DNA of 64,000 bases from Paraburkholderia sprentiae WSM5005 (lineage in GTDB: Bacteria > Pseudomonadota > Gammaproteobacteria > Burkholderiales > Burkholderiaceae): positions 992,001-1,056,000 of the forward strand of contig NZ_CP017561.2 in the NCBI RefSeq assembly GCF_001865575.2, in the 5' to 3' direction. How positions within the stretch are numbered: position 1 is the first letter of the stretch; each line of letters begins with the position of its first letter. Made by a program: the position numbers and the translations under genes. Shown piece after piece: positions 40,228-48,640 of the stretch. A model generated the notes under the pieces. The model was given only the letters and a program-made list of their open reading frames with translations. It had not been told where the DNA came from and did not search any database.

Positions 40228-40251
40228 AGCGGCATACAGGAGGTTGTCCGA

Positions 40252-41121
40252 ATGGCCGCATTCAAACCGCGTCGACCTCGCAGCAGCGGACCGCTGCCGC
40301 GTCCGTTTCGCCGCAACAAGCCGGTGGTCGCTGAATCGCCCGCCGCCGACAGCCGGCGCGCGCAGCGTCAGCAGTTCCTCAGGAAACGCGGCATCTATTT
40401 GCTGCCGAACGCGTTCACCACGGCCGCGCTGTTTTGCGGCTTCTTCGCCGTCGTGCAGGCGATGAACGTGCGCTTCGAGATCGCGGCGATCGCGATCTTC
40501 GTCGCGATGGTGCTCGATGGCATGGACGGCCGCGTCGCGCGCATGACGCATACGCAAAGCGCGTTCGGCGAGCAGTTCGATAGCCTGTCGGACATGGTGT
40601 CGTTCGGTGTCGCGCCCGCGCTCGTGATGTATGAGTGGGTCTTGAAAGACCTCGGGCGATGGGGCTGGCTCGCCGCGTTCGTGTATTGCTCGGGCGCGGC
40701 GCTGCGGCTTGCGCGCTTCAACACGAATATCGGCGTGGTCGATAAGCGGTTCTTCCAGGGCATGCCGAGCCCGGCCGCGGCGGCGCTGATCGCGGGTTTC
40801 GTGTGGCTTGCCACCGACAACCGCGTGCCGCTGAAGCTCGTCTGGCTGCCGTGGGTTGCCTTCGTGCTGACCATCTATGCGGGCGTGACGATGGTGTCCA
40901 ACGCGCCGTTCTATAGCGGTAAGGCGCTCGACGTGCGGCATCGCGTGCCGTTCGGCGTGATCCTGCTGGTGGTGGTTGCGTTCGTGCTCGTGTCGTCCGA
41001 TCCGCCGTTGATGCTGTTTGGTCTGTTCGTGCTGTACGGTCTGTCCGGCTATGTGTTCTGGGCGTATCAGGCAGTGCGCGGCAGGGCCAACCCGGCGCGT
41101 TCGATTTCGCACGACCGTTGA
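40252..41121 (+). CDS. pssA: CDP-diacylglycerol-serine O-phosphatidyltransferase
   Basis: PssA joins CDP-diacylglycerol and serine to give phosphatidylserine, the step before psd. This is the integral-membrane type II form of 289 residues. The CDP-alcohol phosphotransferase motif is seen as DGMDGRVAR ... GEQFDSLSD, following the family rule D-x2-D-G-x2-A-R-x8-G-x3-D-x3-D. Six to eight helices follow. The first 45 residues are basic. A strong AGGAGG at 40238 precedes the ATG. A terminator follows at 41156. Confidence 0.96.
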   Translation: MAAFKPRRPRSSGPLPRPFRRNKPVVAESPAADSRRAQRQQFLRKRGIYLLPNAFTTAALFCGFFAVVQAMNVRFEIAAIAIFVAMVLDGMDGRVARMTHTQSAFGEQFDSLSDMVSFGVAPALVMYEWVLKDLGRWGWLAAFVYCSGAALRLARFNTNIGVVDKRFFQGMPSPAAAALIAGFVWLATDNRVPLKLVWLPWVAFVLTIYAGVTMVSNAPFYSGKALDVRHRVPFGVILLVVVAFVLVSSDPPLMLFGLFVLYGLSGYVFWAYQAVRGRANPARSISHDR

Positions 41122-41155
41122 CGATCTGAATCACGCTGCATCGCGGCGACGTACC

Positions 41156-41185
41156 AAAACGGCAGCCCGCGGGCTGCCGTTTTTC
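41156..41185 (+). terminator. terminator after pssA
   Basis: AAAACGGCAGCCC (41156-41168) pairs with GGGCTGCCGTTTT (41171-41183) and runs into a T tract, ending the psd-pssA transcript. Confidence 0.85.
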
Positions 41186-41488
41186 GTTGGTACGCGCGCT
41201 AACGAGTTCGCTTCTGACTGCGCCGCAGGCCGCACCGGCGCGCATTGTGCGGTGGCTGGAATGCCGTTATAGTTGTCGGATCAGTGCGTTGGCGTGGCCG
41301 ATTTTGCCGGGCCGGCGAGACCGCTCGCTGCGCCGCGCCATCACGCCTCGTTTAAGCCCTTTATGCTTTTTGCGCTCCGTCCGCCCCGGCCGCGATCATC
41401 GTGATCGCCCTACCTCGCCAGCGGCGGCGACCATCGTCCTATTCCAAAACCAAGTCCCACATCCGAACGACTCCCGAGGAGGCCCCAC
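41186..41488 (+). other. leuA upstream region
   Basis: About 300 bases between the pssA terminator and leuA. No gene is supported. A 13-codon open frame at 41362 has only two leucines and no Leu run, so I do not call it an attenuator leader peptide. A weak hairpin (CGATCA/TGATCG) lies near 41391-41405. The last part holds a strong leuA ribosome binding site (GAGGAGG at 41476-41482). Confidence 0.5.
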
Positions 41489-43036
41489 ATGTCCGACAAA
41501 CTGATCATTTTCGACACCACGCTGCGTGACGGCGAGCAATCGCCCGGCGCGTCGATGACGAAGGAAGAGAAGATCCGCATCGCCAAGCAACTCGAGCGGA
41601 TGAAAGTCGACGTGATCGAAGCGGGCTTCGCGGCCAGTTCCAACGGCGACTTCGACGCGATCCATACGATCGCGGGTCTCGTGAAGGACAGCACGATCTG
41701 CTCGCTCGCGCGTGCAAACGACAAGGACATTCAGCGGGCCGCCGACGCATTGAAGCCCGCCGAACATTTCCGCATCCACACGTTCATCGCGACGTCGCCG
41801 CTGCACATGGAAAAGAAGCTGCGCATGACTGCCGATCAGGTGTTCGAGCAGGCGAAGCTCGCGGTGCGTTTCGCGCGCAAATTTACCGACGACGTCGAAT
41901 TCTCGCCGGAAGACGGCAGCCGCTCCGATATGGACTTCCTGTGCCGTGTGCTCGAAGCGGTGATCGCCGAAGGCGCGACCACGATCAACATCGCGGATAC
42001 GGTCGGCTACGGCGTGCCCGAGCTCTATGGCCAACTCGTGAAGACGCTGCGCGAGCGCATTCCGAACTCGCACAAGGCGGTGTTCTCCGTGCATTGCCAC
42101 AATGACCTCGGCATGGCGGTCGCGAATTCGCTCGCTGGTGTGCAGCTTGGCGGCGCGCGCCAGGTCGAATGCACAATCAACGGTCTCGGCGAGCGCGCGG
42201 GCAATACGTCGCTCGAAGAAATCGTCATGGCGGTGAAGACTCGCAAGGATTACTTCGGACTCGACGTCGGCCTCGACACGACGCAGATCGTGCCGGCTTC
42301 GAAGCTCGTGTCGCAAATTACGGGCTTCGTCGTGCAGCCGAACAAGGCCGTGGTCGGCGCGAACGCATTCGCGCACGCGTCGGGCATCCATCAGGACGGC
42401 GTGCTGAAGGCGCGCGATACTTACGAAATCATGCGCGCGGAAGACGTGGGTTGGTCCGCGAACAAGATCGTGCTCGGCAAGCTGTCGGGCCGCAACGCGT
42501 TCAAGCAGCGTCTGCAGGAGCTCGGCATCGCGCTGGATAGCGAAGCCGATCTGAACACCGCGTTCGCTCGCTTCAAGGAACTCGCCGATCGTAAGTCGGA
42601 GATTTTCGACGAAGACATCATCGCGATCGTCAACGAGGAATCGGCGGAAGCGCACGAGAAGGAGCACTATAAGTTCCTGTCGATGTCGCAGCATTCGGAA
42701 ACCGGCGAGCAGCCGCACGCAAAGGTCGTGTTTTCGATAGAGGGTAAAGAGATCACCGGCGAAGCGCGCGGCAACGGGCCGGTCGACGCCACGCTCAACG
42801 CCATCGAAACGGAAGTGGGCAGCGGCTCCGAGTTGCTGCTCTACTCGGTCAATGCGATCACGACCGGCACGCAGGCGCAGGGTGAAGTCACCGTGCGGCT
42901 GTCGAAAAGCGGACGCATCGTCAACGGTGTGGGCACCGATCCGGATATCGTCGCGGCATCCGCGAAGGCCTATTTTTCGGCGCTCAACAAGCTGTATTCC
43001 AATGCGGACAAGTTGAATCCGCAGCGCTCGGAGTAA
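41489..43036 (+). CDS. leuA: 2-isopropylmalate synthase
   Basis: LeuA condenses 2-oxoisovalerate with acetyl-CoA, the first step of leucine synthesis. The N-terminal HMGL-like barrel begins [18 protein letters not shown], with the metal-binding [16 protein letters not shown]. The C-terminal region has the LeuA regulatory domain (about residues 390-515), where leucine binds. Length is 515 residues, similar to E. coli LeuA (523). It stands apart from ilvBNC but in the same direction, and a strong terminator follows. Confidence 0.97.
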   Translation: MSDKLIIFDTTLRDGEQSPGASMTKEEKIRIAKQLERMKVDVIEAGFAASSNGDFDAIHTIAGLVKDSTICSLARANDKDIQRAADALKPAEHFRIHTFIATSPLHMEKKLRMTADQVFEQAKLAVRFARKFTDDVEFSPEDGSRSDMDFLCRVLEAVIAEGATTINIADTVGYGVPELYGQLVKTLRERIPNSHKAVFSVHCHNDLGMAVANSLAGVQLGGARQVECTINGLGERAGNTSLEEIVMAVKTRKDYFGLDVGLDTTQIVPASKLVSQITGFVVQPNKAVVGANAFAHASGIHQDGVLKARDTYEIMRAEDVGWSANKIVLGKLSGRNAFKQRLQELGIALDSEADLNTAFARFKELADRKSEIFDEDIIAIVNEESAEAHEKEHYKFLSMSQHSETGEQPHAKVVFSIEGKEITGEARGNGPVDATLNAIETEVGSGSELLLYSVNAITTGTQAQGEVTVRLSKSGRIVNGVGTDPDIVAASAKAYFSALNKLYSNADKLNPQRSE

Positions 43037-43088
43037 CGGGAGCATGGCGCGCCGGTAGCGCGCAATCTCGAGTGAGGGTCGAAGGAGT

Positions 43089-43124
43089 AGCCCCGCGGCA
43101 CCAGGCACGCGGGGCTTTTTTTTG
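43089..43124 (+). terminator. terminator after leuA
   Basis: AGCCCCGCG pairs with CGCGGGGCT around a 10-base loop and is followed by eight T residues, a classic intrinsic terminator. Confidence 0.9.
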
Positions 43125-43162
43125 CCGTCATCGCGCAGGCGCGGTGACGCGAAATTCCGGAA

Positions 43163-44725
43163 TTACTCCGCCGCCGCGCGCCGTACCGACCAGCCGCGCG
43201 TTGCGCGCGCCTGCGCACGGACCTGATATCTGACGTCGACGCTGATCCGGCGGCGCGGCGCATCGGTGACGAACGCGTCCAGCAGCTCGCGCACGTCATG
43301 ATCGACGAAATCGGCGCGCGTCGCGTCGACGATGACGGTGGCACCATCCGGAATCTGCTGCAAATAGTGCTTGAGCGGAACCTTGCCGAGAAACGACACG
43401 TCTTTGCGAAACGACAGCAGGTAGTGATCGCCATGCTGCGCGAGCACGATCGGGCCGCGCAGGTTCGCGTACAGCGCGAACAGCATGCTGCACAGTATGC
43501 CGAGCACGATACCGATCAGCAGATCGGTGACGAGCACACCAACGAGTGTGACGATAAACGGTGCGAACGGCGCGAACCCCTGCCGCGCGAGCCCGGCGAA
43601 CAAGGACGGCTTGGCGAGTTTGAACCCGGTGAAGATCAGGATCGCAGCAAGGCAGGCGAGCGGGATCAGGTTGATCACGCTCGTGAGCGCAAACACGCTC
43701 ACGAGCAGCAAGACGCCGTGAACGATTGCCGAGAGCCGGCTTTTTGCTCCGGCATGCACGTTCGCGGAGCTGCGCACGATCACCGAAGTGATCGGCAGCC
43801 CGCCGATCGCTCCGGCGATCAGATTGCCCACGCCCTGCGCCTTGAGTTCACGATCGGGCGGTGCACGGCGGCGTTCCGGATCGATTTGCTCGACTGCTTC
43901 GAGGCTCAGTAGCGTTTCGAGGCTTGCGACGATTGCGATCGTGATCGCAACACGCCATATGTCGGGATTGATCAGTTGGGCGAACTGGGGTCCGAAGTCT
44001 GCCGACTCGAGCGCGGCCAGCAGTGCCGCGAACGATTCGAGCGACGGCAACGCGACCCGTCCTTCGGCGGCCGGTGCCAGTGACGGCGCAACGAGATTCA
44101 GCGCGAGCGTCGCGCCGATGCCGAGCAGCACCACCGCGAGTGGCGCAGGCATGATGCGCACGACAGCGAAGCGGCGCAGCGCGCGCGTTTCCCAGCCGGC
44201 GAGGATCGCCAGCGACATCAGCGTGATGAGAACGGCAGTCACGGAGATCGCGCCGAGCGGTGTTGCGAGCGCCGCCGCCGACTTCACGGCGGCACCGCTG
44301 CCGGACAGGCCCAGCGCGGCGGGAAACTGCTTGAAGATCAACAGCACGCCGATGGCCGCGAGCATCCCCTTGATCACTGGCGACGGCACGTAGGCGGCGA
44401 ACCGGCCGGCCTTTAGCATGCCGAAGCCGAACTGGATCACGCCCGACAGTAGTACGGCCAGCAGGAAAGCGGAAAACCCGCCAAGCCGCGCGATGCCGTC
44501 GACGACGATCACGACGAGGCCCGCGGCCGGGCCGCTCACGCTCAGACGCGAGCCGCTCAGGGCGGCAACCACGAGCCCGCCGATGATGCCGGACACCAGC
44601 CCCGCAAACGGGTCGACACCCGATGCGTGGGCAATGCCGAGGCAAAGCGGCAGGGCCACCAGAAAAACGGCCGTGCCGGCGAGCACGTCGCGCTGGAGCG
44701 CGGAGAAAGAGCTTTGAGTATTCAT
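43163..44725 (-). CDS. SulP family permease, probable bicarbonate transporter
   Basis: A 520-residue permease with about 10-12 membrane helices. The SulP signature GIAHASGVDPFAGLVSGIIGG and the conserved block LEQIDPERR-like SLEAVEQIDPERRRAP, followed by GVGNLIAGAIGGLPITSVIVRSSANVHAGAKSR, are clear. A STAS-like C-terminal part (about residues 440-515) follows. The upstream start at 44812 is not family-like, so I chose 44725. The beta-carbonic anhydrase gene is 108 bases upstream in the same direction, which suggests bicarbonate rather than sulfate as the substrate. This is inferred from the pairing. Confidence 0.83.
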   Translation of the reverse strand: MNTQSSFSALQRDVLAGTAVFLVALPLCLGIAHASGVDPFAGLVSGIIGGLVVAALSGSRLSVSGPAAGLVVIVVDGIARLGGFSAFLLAVLLSGVIQFGFGMLKAGRFAAYVPSPVIKGMLAAIGVLLIFKQFPAALGLSGSGAAVKSAAALATPLGAISVTAVLITLMSLAILAGWETRALRRFAVVRIMPAPLAVVLLGIGATLALNLVAPSLAPAAEGRVALPSLESFAALLAALESADFGPQFAQLINPDIWRVAITIAIVASLETLLSLEAVEQIDPERRRAPPDRELKAQGVGNLIAGAIGGLPITSVIVRSSANVHAGAKSRLSAIVHGVLLLVSVFALTSVINLIPLACLAAILIFTGFKLAKPSLFAGLARQGFAPFAPFIVTLVGVLVTDLLIGIVLGILCSMLFALYANLRGPIVLAQHGDHYLLSFRKDVSFLGKVPLKHYLQQIPDGATVIVDATRADFVDHDVRELLDAFVTDAPRRRISVDVRYQVRAQARATRGWSVRRAAAE

Positions 44726-44833
44726 GATGTCGAAGAACGAGAGGTAGGGCGACGGGCGACTAACAGGTATGTGTCGATGACGATTCCGCTGTCGGCTCCG
44801 TCCAGGGTCCAATGGGGCGGCCGATGCGCTTCG

Positions 44834-45469
44834 CTACGCCGCACTATGCGCGGCGGTCGTGCAGGTCATTGCGTCGTCGGCGGTATAGCCGGAGGTGAGC
44901 ACCTTGATGCGCCCGTCGTCGAGCGCAAAAATCCAGCCGTGTACGAGCGGCGGCGCGTCAGCCTTCTGCACGATCGCACTGGCCCGTAGCTGCCGCACCT
45001 GTTCGAGCACGTTCAGTTCGGCGAGGCGGTTGACGCGACCCGACTCGGTCGTGGCGCCGTCCAGTTCCGAACGATGCGTTTTTGCGAGTGTGCAGAGTGG
45101 CGCGATACGCCGGTTGACATGGGGTAGCGCGGGGTCTGGCGGCAGCAGCGCGGCGCGCACGCCGCCGCAGCCGTAGTGGCCGCAGACGATCACATGGCCG
45201 ACCTTGAGCACCCGCACCGCGTATTCGAGCACGCTCGCGACGTTGTCGTCGTCAGGATCAAACAGGTTGGCGATGTTGCGATGGACGAACAGATCGCCGG
45301 GCTCGCAATGGGTGATCGTTTCGGCGGGCACGCGGCTGTCCGAGCAGCCGATCCACAGAATGCGTGGATTCTGGCCGCGCATGAGGTCGCGAAAAAAAGC
45401 GGGATTGCGCGTCGCGGTTTCATGCGCCCACGCGACGTTGGCGACCAGCAGGTGTTTGGGGCGGTTCAT
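44834..45469 (-). CDS. beta-carbonic anhydrase
   Basis: A 211-residue zinc enzyme that interconverts CO2 and bicarbonate. Zinc ligands and the Asp-Arg dyad are visible in WIGCSDSRVPAE and CGHYGCGGVRAAL, with HRNIANLF between. C-terminal GWIFALDDGRIKVLT closes the dimer fold. It is followed by the SulP permease on the same strand, a common CA-SulP arrangement. A cytoplasmic location is likely because no signal peptide is seen. Confidence 0.95.
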   Translation of the reverse strand: MNRPKHLLVANVAWAHETATRNPAFFRDLMRGQNPRILWIGCSDSRVPAETITHCEPGDLFVHRNIANLFDPDDDNVASVLEYAVRVLKVGHVIVCGHYGCGGVRAALLPPDPALPHVNRRIAPLCTLAKTHRSELDGATTESGRVNRLAELNVLEQVRQLRASAIVQKADAPPLVHGWIFALDDGRIKVLTSGYTADDAMTCTTAAHSAA

Positions 45470-45697
45470 CGTAGCAACTCCGTCAGAGAGGCAATTGACC
45501 TGGCACCGGATACGACAACGGCCGCGCGGTTGATCGCGAGCCGGTACCCGAACGGGGTTTACAATAACCTTTCTTCTGCGAAATGGTTGACGCGAACAGG
45601 GTAAAATTCTGTTTTATGCTTAAAGAATAAAAAAGCCGCCTATCAAGGGCGGCTTTTTCGAGATTTTAGTGCTTCCTCTGAACAGGGCGCTCAGTGC
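45470..45697. other. intergenic region with minus-strand terminator
   Basis: No gene is seen. Apart from the terminator at 45631-45657, the region is A/T-rich around 45540-45630, where the promoter for the carbonic anhydrase gene could lie on the minus strand. Confidence 0.4.
45631..45657 (-). terminator. terminator of the lipoprotein gene
   Basis: AAAAGCCGCC pairs with GGCGGCTTTT around a 7-base loop, with T runs on both ends when read in either direction. It lies 40 bases after the stop of the gene at 45698-46249 and would work for minus-strand transcripts. Confidence 0.8.
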
Positions 45698-46249
45698 TCA
45701 GAACAGGCTGCGGCGATCGGGGTCATGCAGCGGGTCGGGCGTCTTCTGCGTGAGGCGCAGGACGCCCTGGTCGTCGAAGTAGAAGCTGTACAGCATGTAC
45801 CAGACGTTGTCCTCGAGATAGCGATAGGTCCACACCTCGCGTTTCATCATCGGGAAGTACGACGTTTCGACCGGGCGGCCAAAGTTCACCAGCACGTCGC
45901 TGCGCGTCCATTTGCCGATTTGCGCGCGGTAGAACTCGTTGGGCTGCAGTACCTGCCGCATGTCGACGATCTTGCCGCCCGCATCGATGTCGGCGGCGGT
46001 GGTGGTTTCGCCCATCGGCTGTGTCGGCCACATCAGACGTTTGCCGCCGTCGGGCAGGTCGTAGGTTTCGCGCGGCGGACCGAGGCGCGCGATGACCGTC
46101 GATGCGTCCGCTCCCTGTTGATACTGCTGCCACGGCTGCGCGCAGCCGGCGAGCGCGAGCAGGCTCAGGCAAGCGAGCGCGGCGCGGCGCAGGCCGGCCC
46201 CGGCCGGGGCGGTGGTAGAGGCCGCCGAGCGGTGGTGGCGGTTCGACAT
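45698..46249 (-). CDS. outer-membrane lipoprotein with two BamE-like modules
   Basis: A 183-residue lipoprotein. The signal peptide ends in LSLLALAGC, a lipobox with the lipidated cysteine at about residue 35. Two modules of the SmpA/BamE type follow: GADASTVIARLGPPRETYDLPDGGKRLMW and GKWTRSDVLVNFGRPVE with EVWTYRYLEDNVWYMLYSFYF. A BamE-like module is a small alpha-beta fold. A strong GGAGGA precedes the ATG; an upstream start would add 13 residues. The function is unknown. Confidence 0.82.
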   Translation of the reverse strand: MSNRHHRSAASTTAPAGAGLRRAALACLSLLALAGCAQPWQQYQQGADASTVIARLGPPRETYDLPDGGKRLMWPTQPMGETTTAADIDAGGKIVDMRQVLQPNEFYRAQIGKWTRSDVLVNFGRPVETSYFPMMKREVWTYRYLEDNVWYMLYSFYFDDQGVLRLTQKTPDPLHDPDRRSLF

Positions 46250-46435
46250 GGATTCCTCCGATGGCGTTTGAATAGCGGTTCTTATCATCGAGATGCACTA
46301 TTTTGACACGCGCTGTGGCGAAACAATGGCGCGGCCTGAACGTGGTCACCTCGAAACGGTAACGGATGCGCCCGCTTGCCTATTCGCTGCCCGTCGGCCT
46401 ATGATCCGCGCTTCGAAGATTCAGGCGGGACCAGC

Positions 46436-47812
46436 ATGACGGCGATGTGGCAACGGGCGGCGGCAGTTGCGCTAGCGGCGATTTCGATGGCAGTGGCGGG
46501 ACCCGGGGCGGCTGAGGCGGCGAATCCGGCGGCGACGGGCACGAATCCAGCGGCCACGCGGGCCGCAACGCCGGGCGTAATTCCCGCCAGCAAGTCCGGA
46601 AGTCTGCCGCCCGGCAAACCCACTGGCGCGCCAATCCAGCTTGCGCTGATCGAAGGCATGTCCGGCCCGTTCGCGAACGCCGGCGCGGCGGTCGAGCGCA
46701 ATCTGCGCTTCGGCGTCGAGCAGGTGAACGCGCACGGGGGCGTGAAGCTCGGCGACGGCGCCCATCCGTTCGAACTCGTGGTGCTCGACAGCAAGGGCAG
46801 CACGGAGGAAGCGCTGACGCAATTACGCGCGGCCGCGGACCGCCACATCGGCTACATCCTGCAGGGCAATAGCTCGGCGGTCGCCGCAGCACTGATCGGG
46901 GCGATCGACAAGCAGAACAGCCGCGAGCCAGAGAACCGCGAACTGTTCCTCAATTACTCGGCCGACGACCCCGCGCTCACCAACGGGGACTGCAGCTTCT
47001 GGCACTTTCGCTTCGACGCGCACGCGGGCATGCGTATGGCCGCGCTCGCCGATGTGATCGAACGTGACAAGGCGGTAAAAAAGGTCTATCTGCTGAACCA
47101 GGACTACAGCTTCGGCCACGATGTGAGCAGCCTCGCGCGCTCGACGCTCGCGGCGAAGCGTCCCGACATCGCGGTGGTCGGCGACGAATTTCACCCGATC
47201 GGCCGCGTGAAGGATTTCGCGCCGTATATCGCAAAGATCCGCGCGAGCGGCGCGGACGCCGTGATCACCGGCAACTGGGGCAACGACCTGACGTTGCTCG
47301 TGAAAGCGGCGCGCGAGCAACGCCTCGACACGAAGTTCTACACGTTCTACGGCAACAGCCTCGGCGCACCGGCCGCGCTCGGCGACGCGGGCGTGGGCCA
47401 CGTGATGGCGGTCGCCGAGTGGCATCCGAACGTCGGCGGCGCGGCGTCCGACGCGTGGTACGCGGCGTTCCGCGCGCGCTTTCCGGCCGCGCAGGACGAC
47501 TATCCGGTGCTGCGCATGCCACTGATGATCGAAACGCTCGCCGCCGCGATGAACCGTGCCGGCAGCGCCGATCCGACGGTGGTCGCGAAAGCGCTCGAGG
47601 GCTTCCGTATCGACAACGATTTTCACGCTTCCTGGATGCGCGCCGACGACCATCAACTGATCCAGCCCCTTTACGTGATGCAAATGGACAAGACGGGCGC
47701 CCCCGGCGTGCGCTTCGATAACGAAGGCTCCGGTTACGGCTTCCGCACGGTGCTCGCGCTACCGGCCGAGCGCACGGTATTACCGACGGTCTGCCGGATG
47801 CGGCGCCCTTGA
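46436..47812 (+). CDS. ABC transporter substrate-binding protein (LivK-type)
   Basis: A 458-residue periplasmic protein with a Sec signal peptide (AAAVALAAISMAVAGPGAAEA) followed by an Ala/Pro/Thr-rich linker. The Peripla_BP_6 type I fold starts at IQLALIEGMSGPFANAGAA. It also has HPFELVVLDSKGSTEEALTQLR, VYLLNQDYSFGHDVSSLAR and ITGNWGNDLTLLVKAA. This family binds branched-chain amino acids, amides or related ligands. No permease or ATPase gene is nearby, so its partner is elsewhere; it may instead act as a sensor subunit. Confidence 0.85.
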   Translation: MTAMWQRAAAVALAAISMAVAGPGAAEAANPAATGTNPAATRAATPGVIPASKSGSLPPGKPTGAPIQLALIEGMSGPFANAGAAVERNLRFGVEQVNAHGGVKLGDGAHPFELVVLDSKGSTEEALTQLRAAADRHIGYILQGNSSAVAAALIGAIDKQNSREPENRELFLNYSADDPALTNGDCSFWHFRFDAHAGMRMAALADVIERDKAVKKVYLLNQDYSFGHDVSSLARSTLAAKRPDIAVVGDEFHPIGRVKDFAPYIAKIRASGADAVITGNWGNDLTLLVKAAREQRLDTKFYTFYGNSLGAPAALGDAGVGHVMAVAEWHPNVGGAASDAWYAAFRARFPAAQDDYPVLRMPLMIETLAAAMNRAGSADPTVVAKALEGFRIDNDFHASWMRADDHQLIQPLYVMQMDKTGAPGVRFDNEGSGYGFRTVLALPAERTVLPTVCRMRRP

Positions 47813-47873
47813 ACGGCCGCATCCGCCGCCCGGTCTGCCGTGCCAGCCCGGGGTTCGCGGCCGGAGCCGCCTG

Positions 47874-47882
47874 TGCTACAAT
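47874..47882 (+). promoter_or_regulatory. extended -10 promoter of rpsO
   Basis: TGCTACAAT is an extended -10 (TG-N-TACAAT). No good -35 hexamer is visible, as expected for an extended -10 promoter. The transcript would start near 47889, leaving a leader of about 135 bases before rpsO. A possible hairpin (CACGG/CCGTG, 47970-47992) in this leader could serve S15 autoregulation; that is an inference. Confidence 0.55.
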
Positions 47883-48022
47883 ACGCGTCCCGTTGTTGGG
47901 CTGGGTTCCGATTCAGTCGATTCAGCCACGAACGGAAATCAGTGAAAGTAAATGGTGAAACGGGTATCCCACGGCACGGCCTTTCTTCCGTGACCGCCTG
48001 TCCAGTTATCAAGGAAATTGAC

Positions 48023-48295
48023 ATGTCCGCAGTTGAAGCAAGCAAGAAGTCCGAAGTCGTCGCGCAATTCGCACGCGCAGCCAACGACACCGGCTCCCCC
48101 GAAGTTCAGGTCGCGCTGCTCACGACCCGTATCAACGAACTGACCTCCCACTTCAAGGAGCACACGAAGGACCACCACAGCCGCCGCGGTCTGCTGCGCA
48201 TGGTGAGCCGTCGTCGCAAGCTGCTCGACTACCTGAAGGGTAAGGACGCGGATCGTTATCGCAGCCTGATCGAGAAGCTGGGTCTGCGTAAGTAA
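48023..48295 (+). CDS. rpsO: 30S ribosomal protein S15
   Basis: S15 (uS15) binds 16S rRNA early in 30S assembly. The 90-residue protein has the family sequence [36 protein letters not shown] and [15 protein letters not shown]. The chosen ATG has AAGGAAAT upstream, and an N-terminal 61-residue extension in the same frame is rejected. Its position directly before pnp is conserved in many bacteria. Confidence 0.98.
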   Translation: MSAVEASKKSEVVAQFARAANDTGSPEVQVALLTTRINELTSHFKEHTKDHHSRRGLLRMVSRRRKLLDYLKGKDADRYRSLIEKLGLRK

Positions 48296-48315
48296 TCGGC
48301 CAGTCGTTCAGCAAG

Positions 48316-48355
48316 ATGCCTGTGTCAGTTTCGCTGATACAGGCATTTTGTTTTT
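48316..48355 (+). terminator. terminator after rpsO
   Basis: ATGCCTGTGTCAG pairs with CTGATACAGGCAT (one G-T pair) around a 5-base loop. It is followed by TTTTGTTTTT. It should end most rpsO transcripts and limit read-through to pnp. Confidence 0.85.
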
Positions 48356-48503
48356 GCACGGTACGGTTCGTGTAACGCGTGCCGCCTGTGATTCGCCGCG
48401 TATGCCGGTTCGCGCGGCGTCCACGGGCAGCGCAGTAGCAGTAGCAAGACAGCAGTAAAACAGGCAGTAACAGGAACAAGGCCGGGCTTCAGGGCAGAGT
48501 TTT

Positions 48504-48558
48504 GTGTCATTCCAGCGGTTCGCGCGCACGCGCAGTGCGTGGCCCTCTGGAATGGCAT
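48504..48558 (+). ncRNA. long hairpin in the pnp leader
   Basis: GTGTCATTCCAG pairs with CTGGAATGGCAT (about 12 bp including G-U pairs) and encloses a GC-rich stretch that can fold further. It lies 82 bases before the pnp ATG. E. coli pnp has an RNase III-cut hairpin in its leader that mediates autocontrol; this could be the equivalent. Apart from it I see nothing else in the rest of the 285-base leader between the rpsO terminator and pnp. Confidence 0.45.
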
Positions 48559-48640
48559 AGCACGACTCTTCCCATGCGGCGCCGGCCCTGGCGTTGCCGC
48601 GCCGCTTCCGGTCCGCGCGGCATTACGATGAGGAAAAGCA

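Noticed and set aside
41362..41405. possible leuA leader peptide
   Set aside because: Only two leucines in 13 codons and no terminator/antiterminator pair, so attenuation is not supported.
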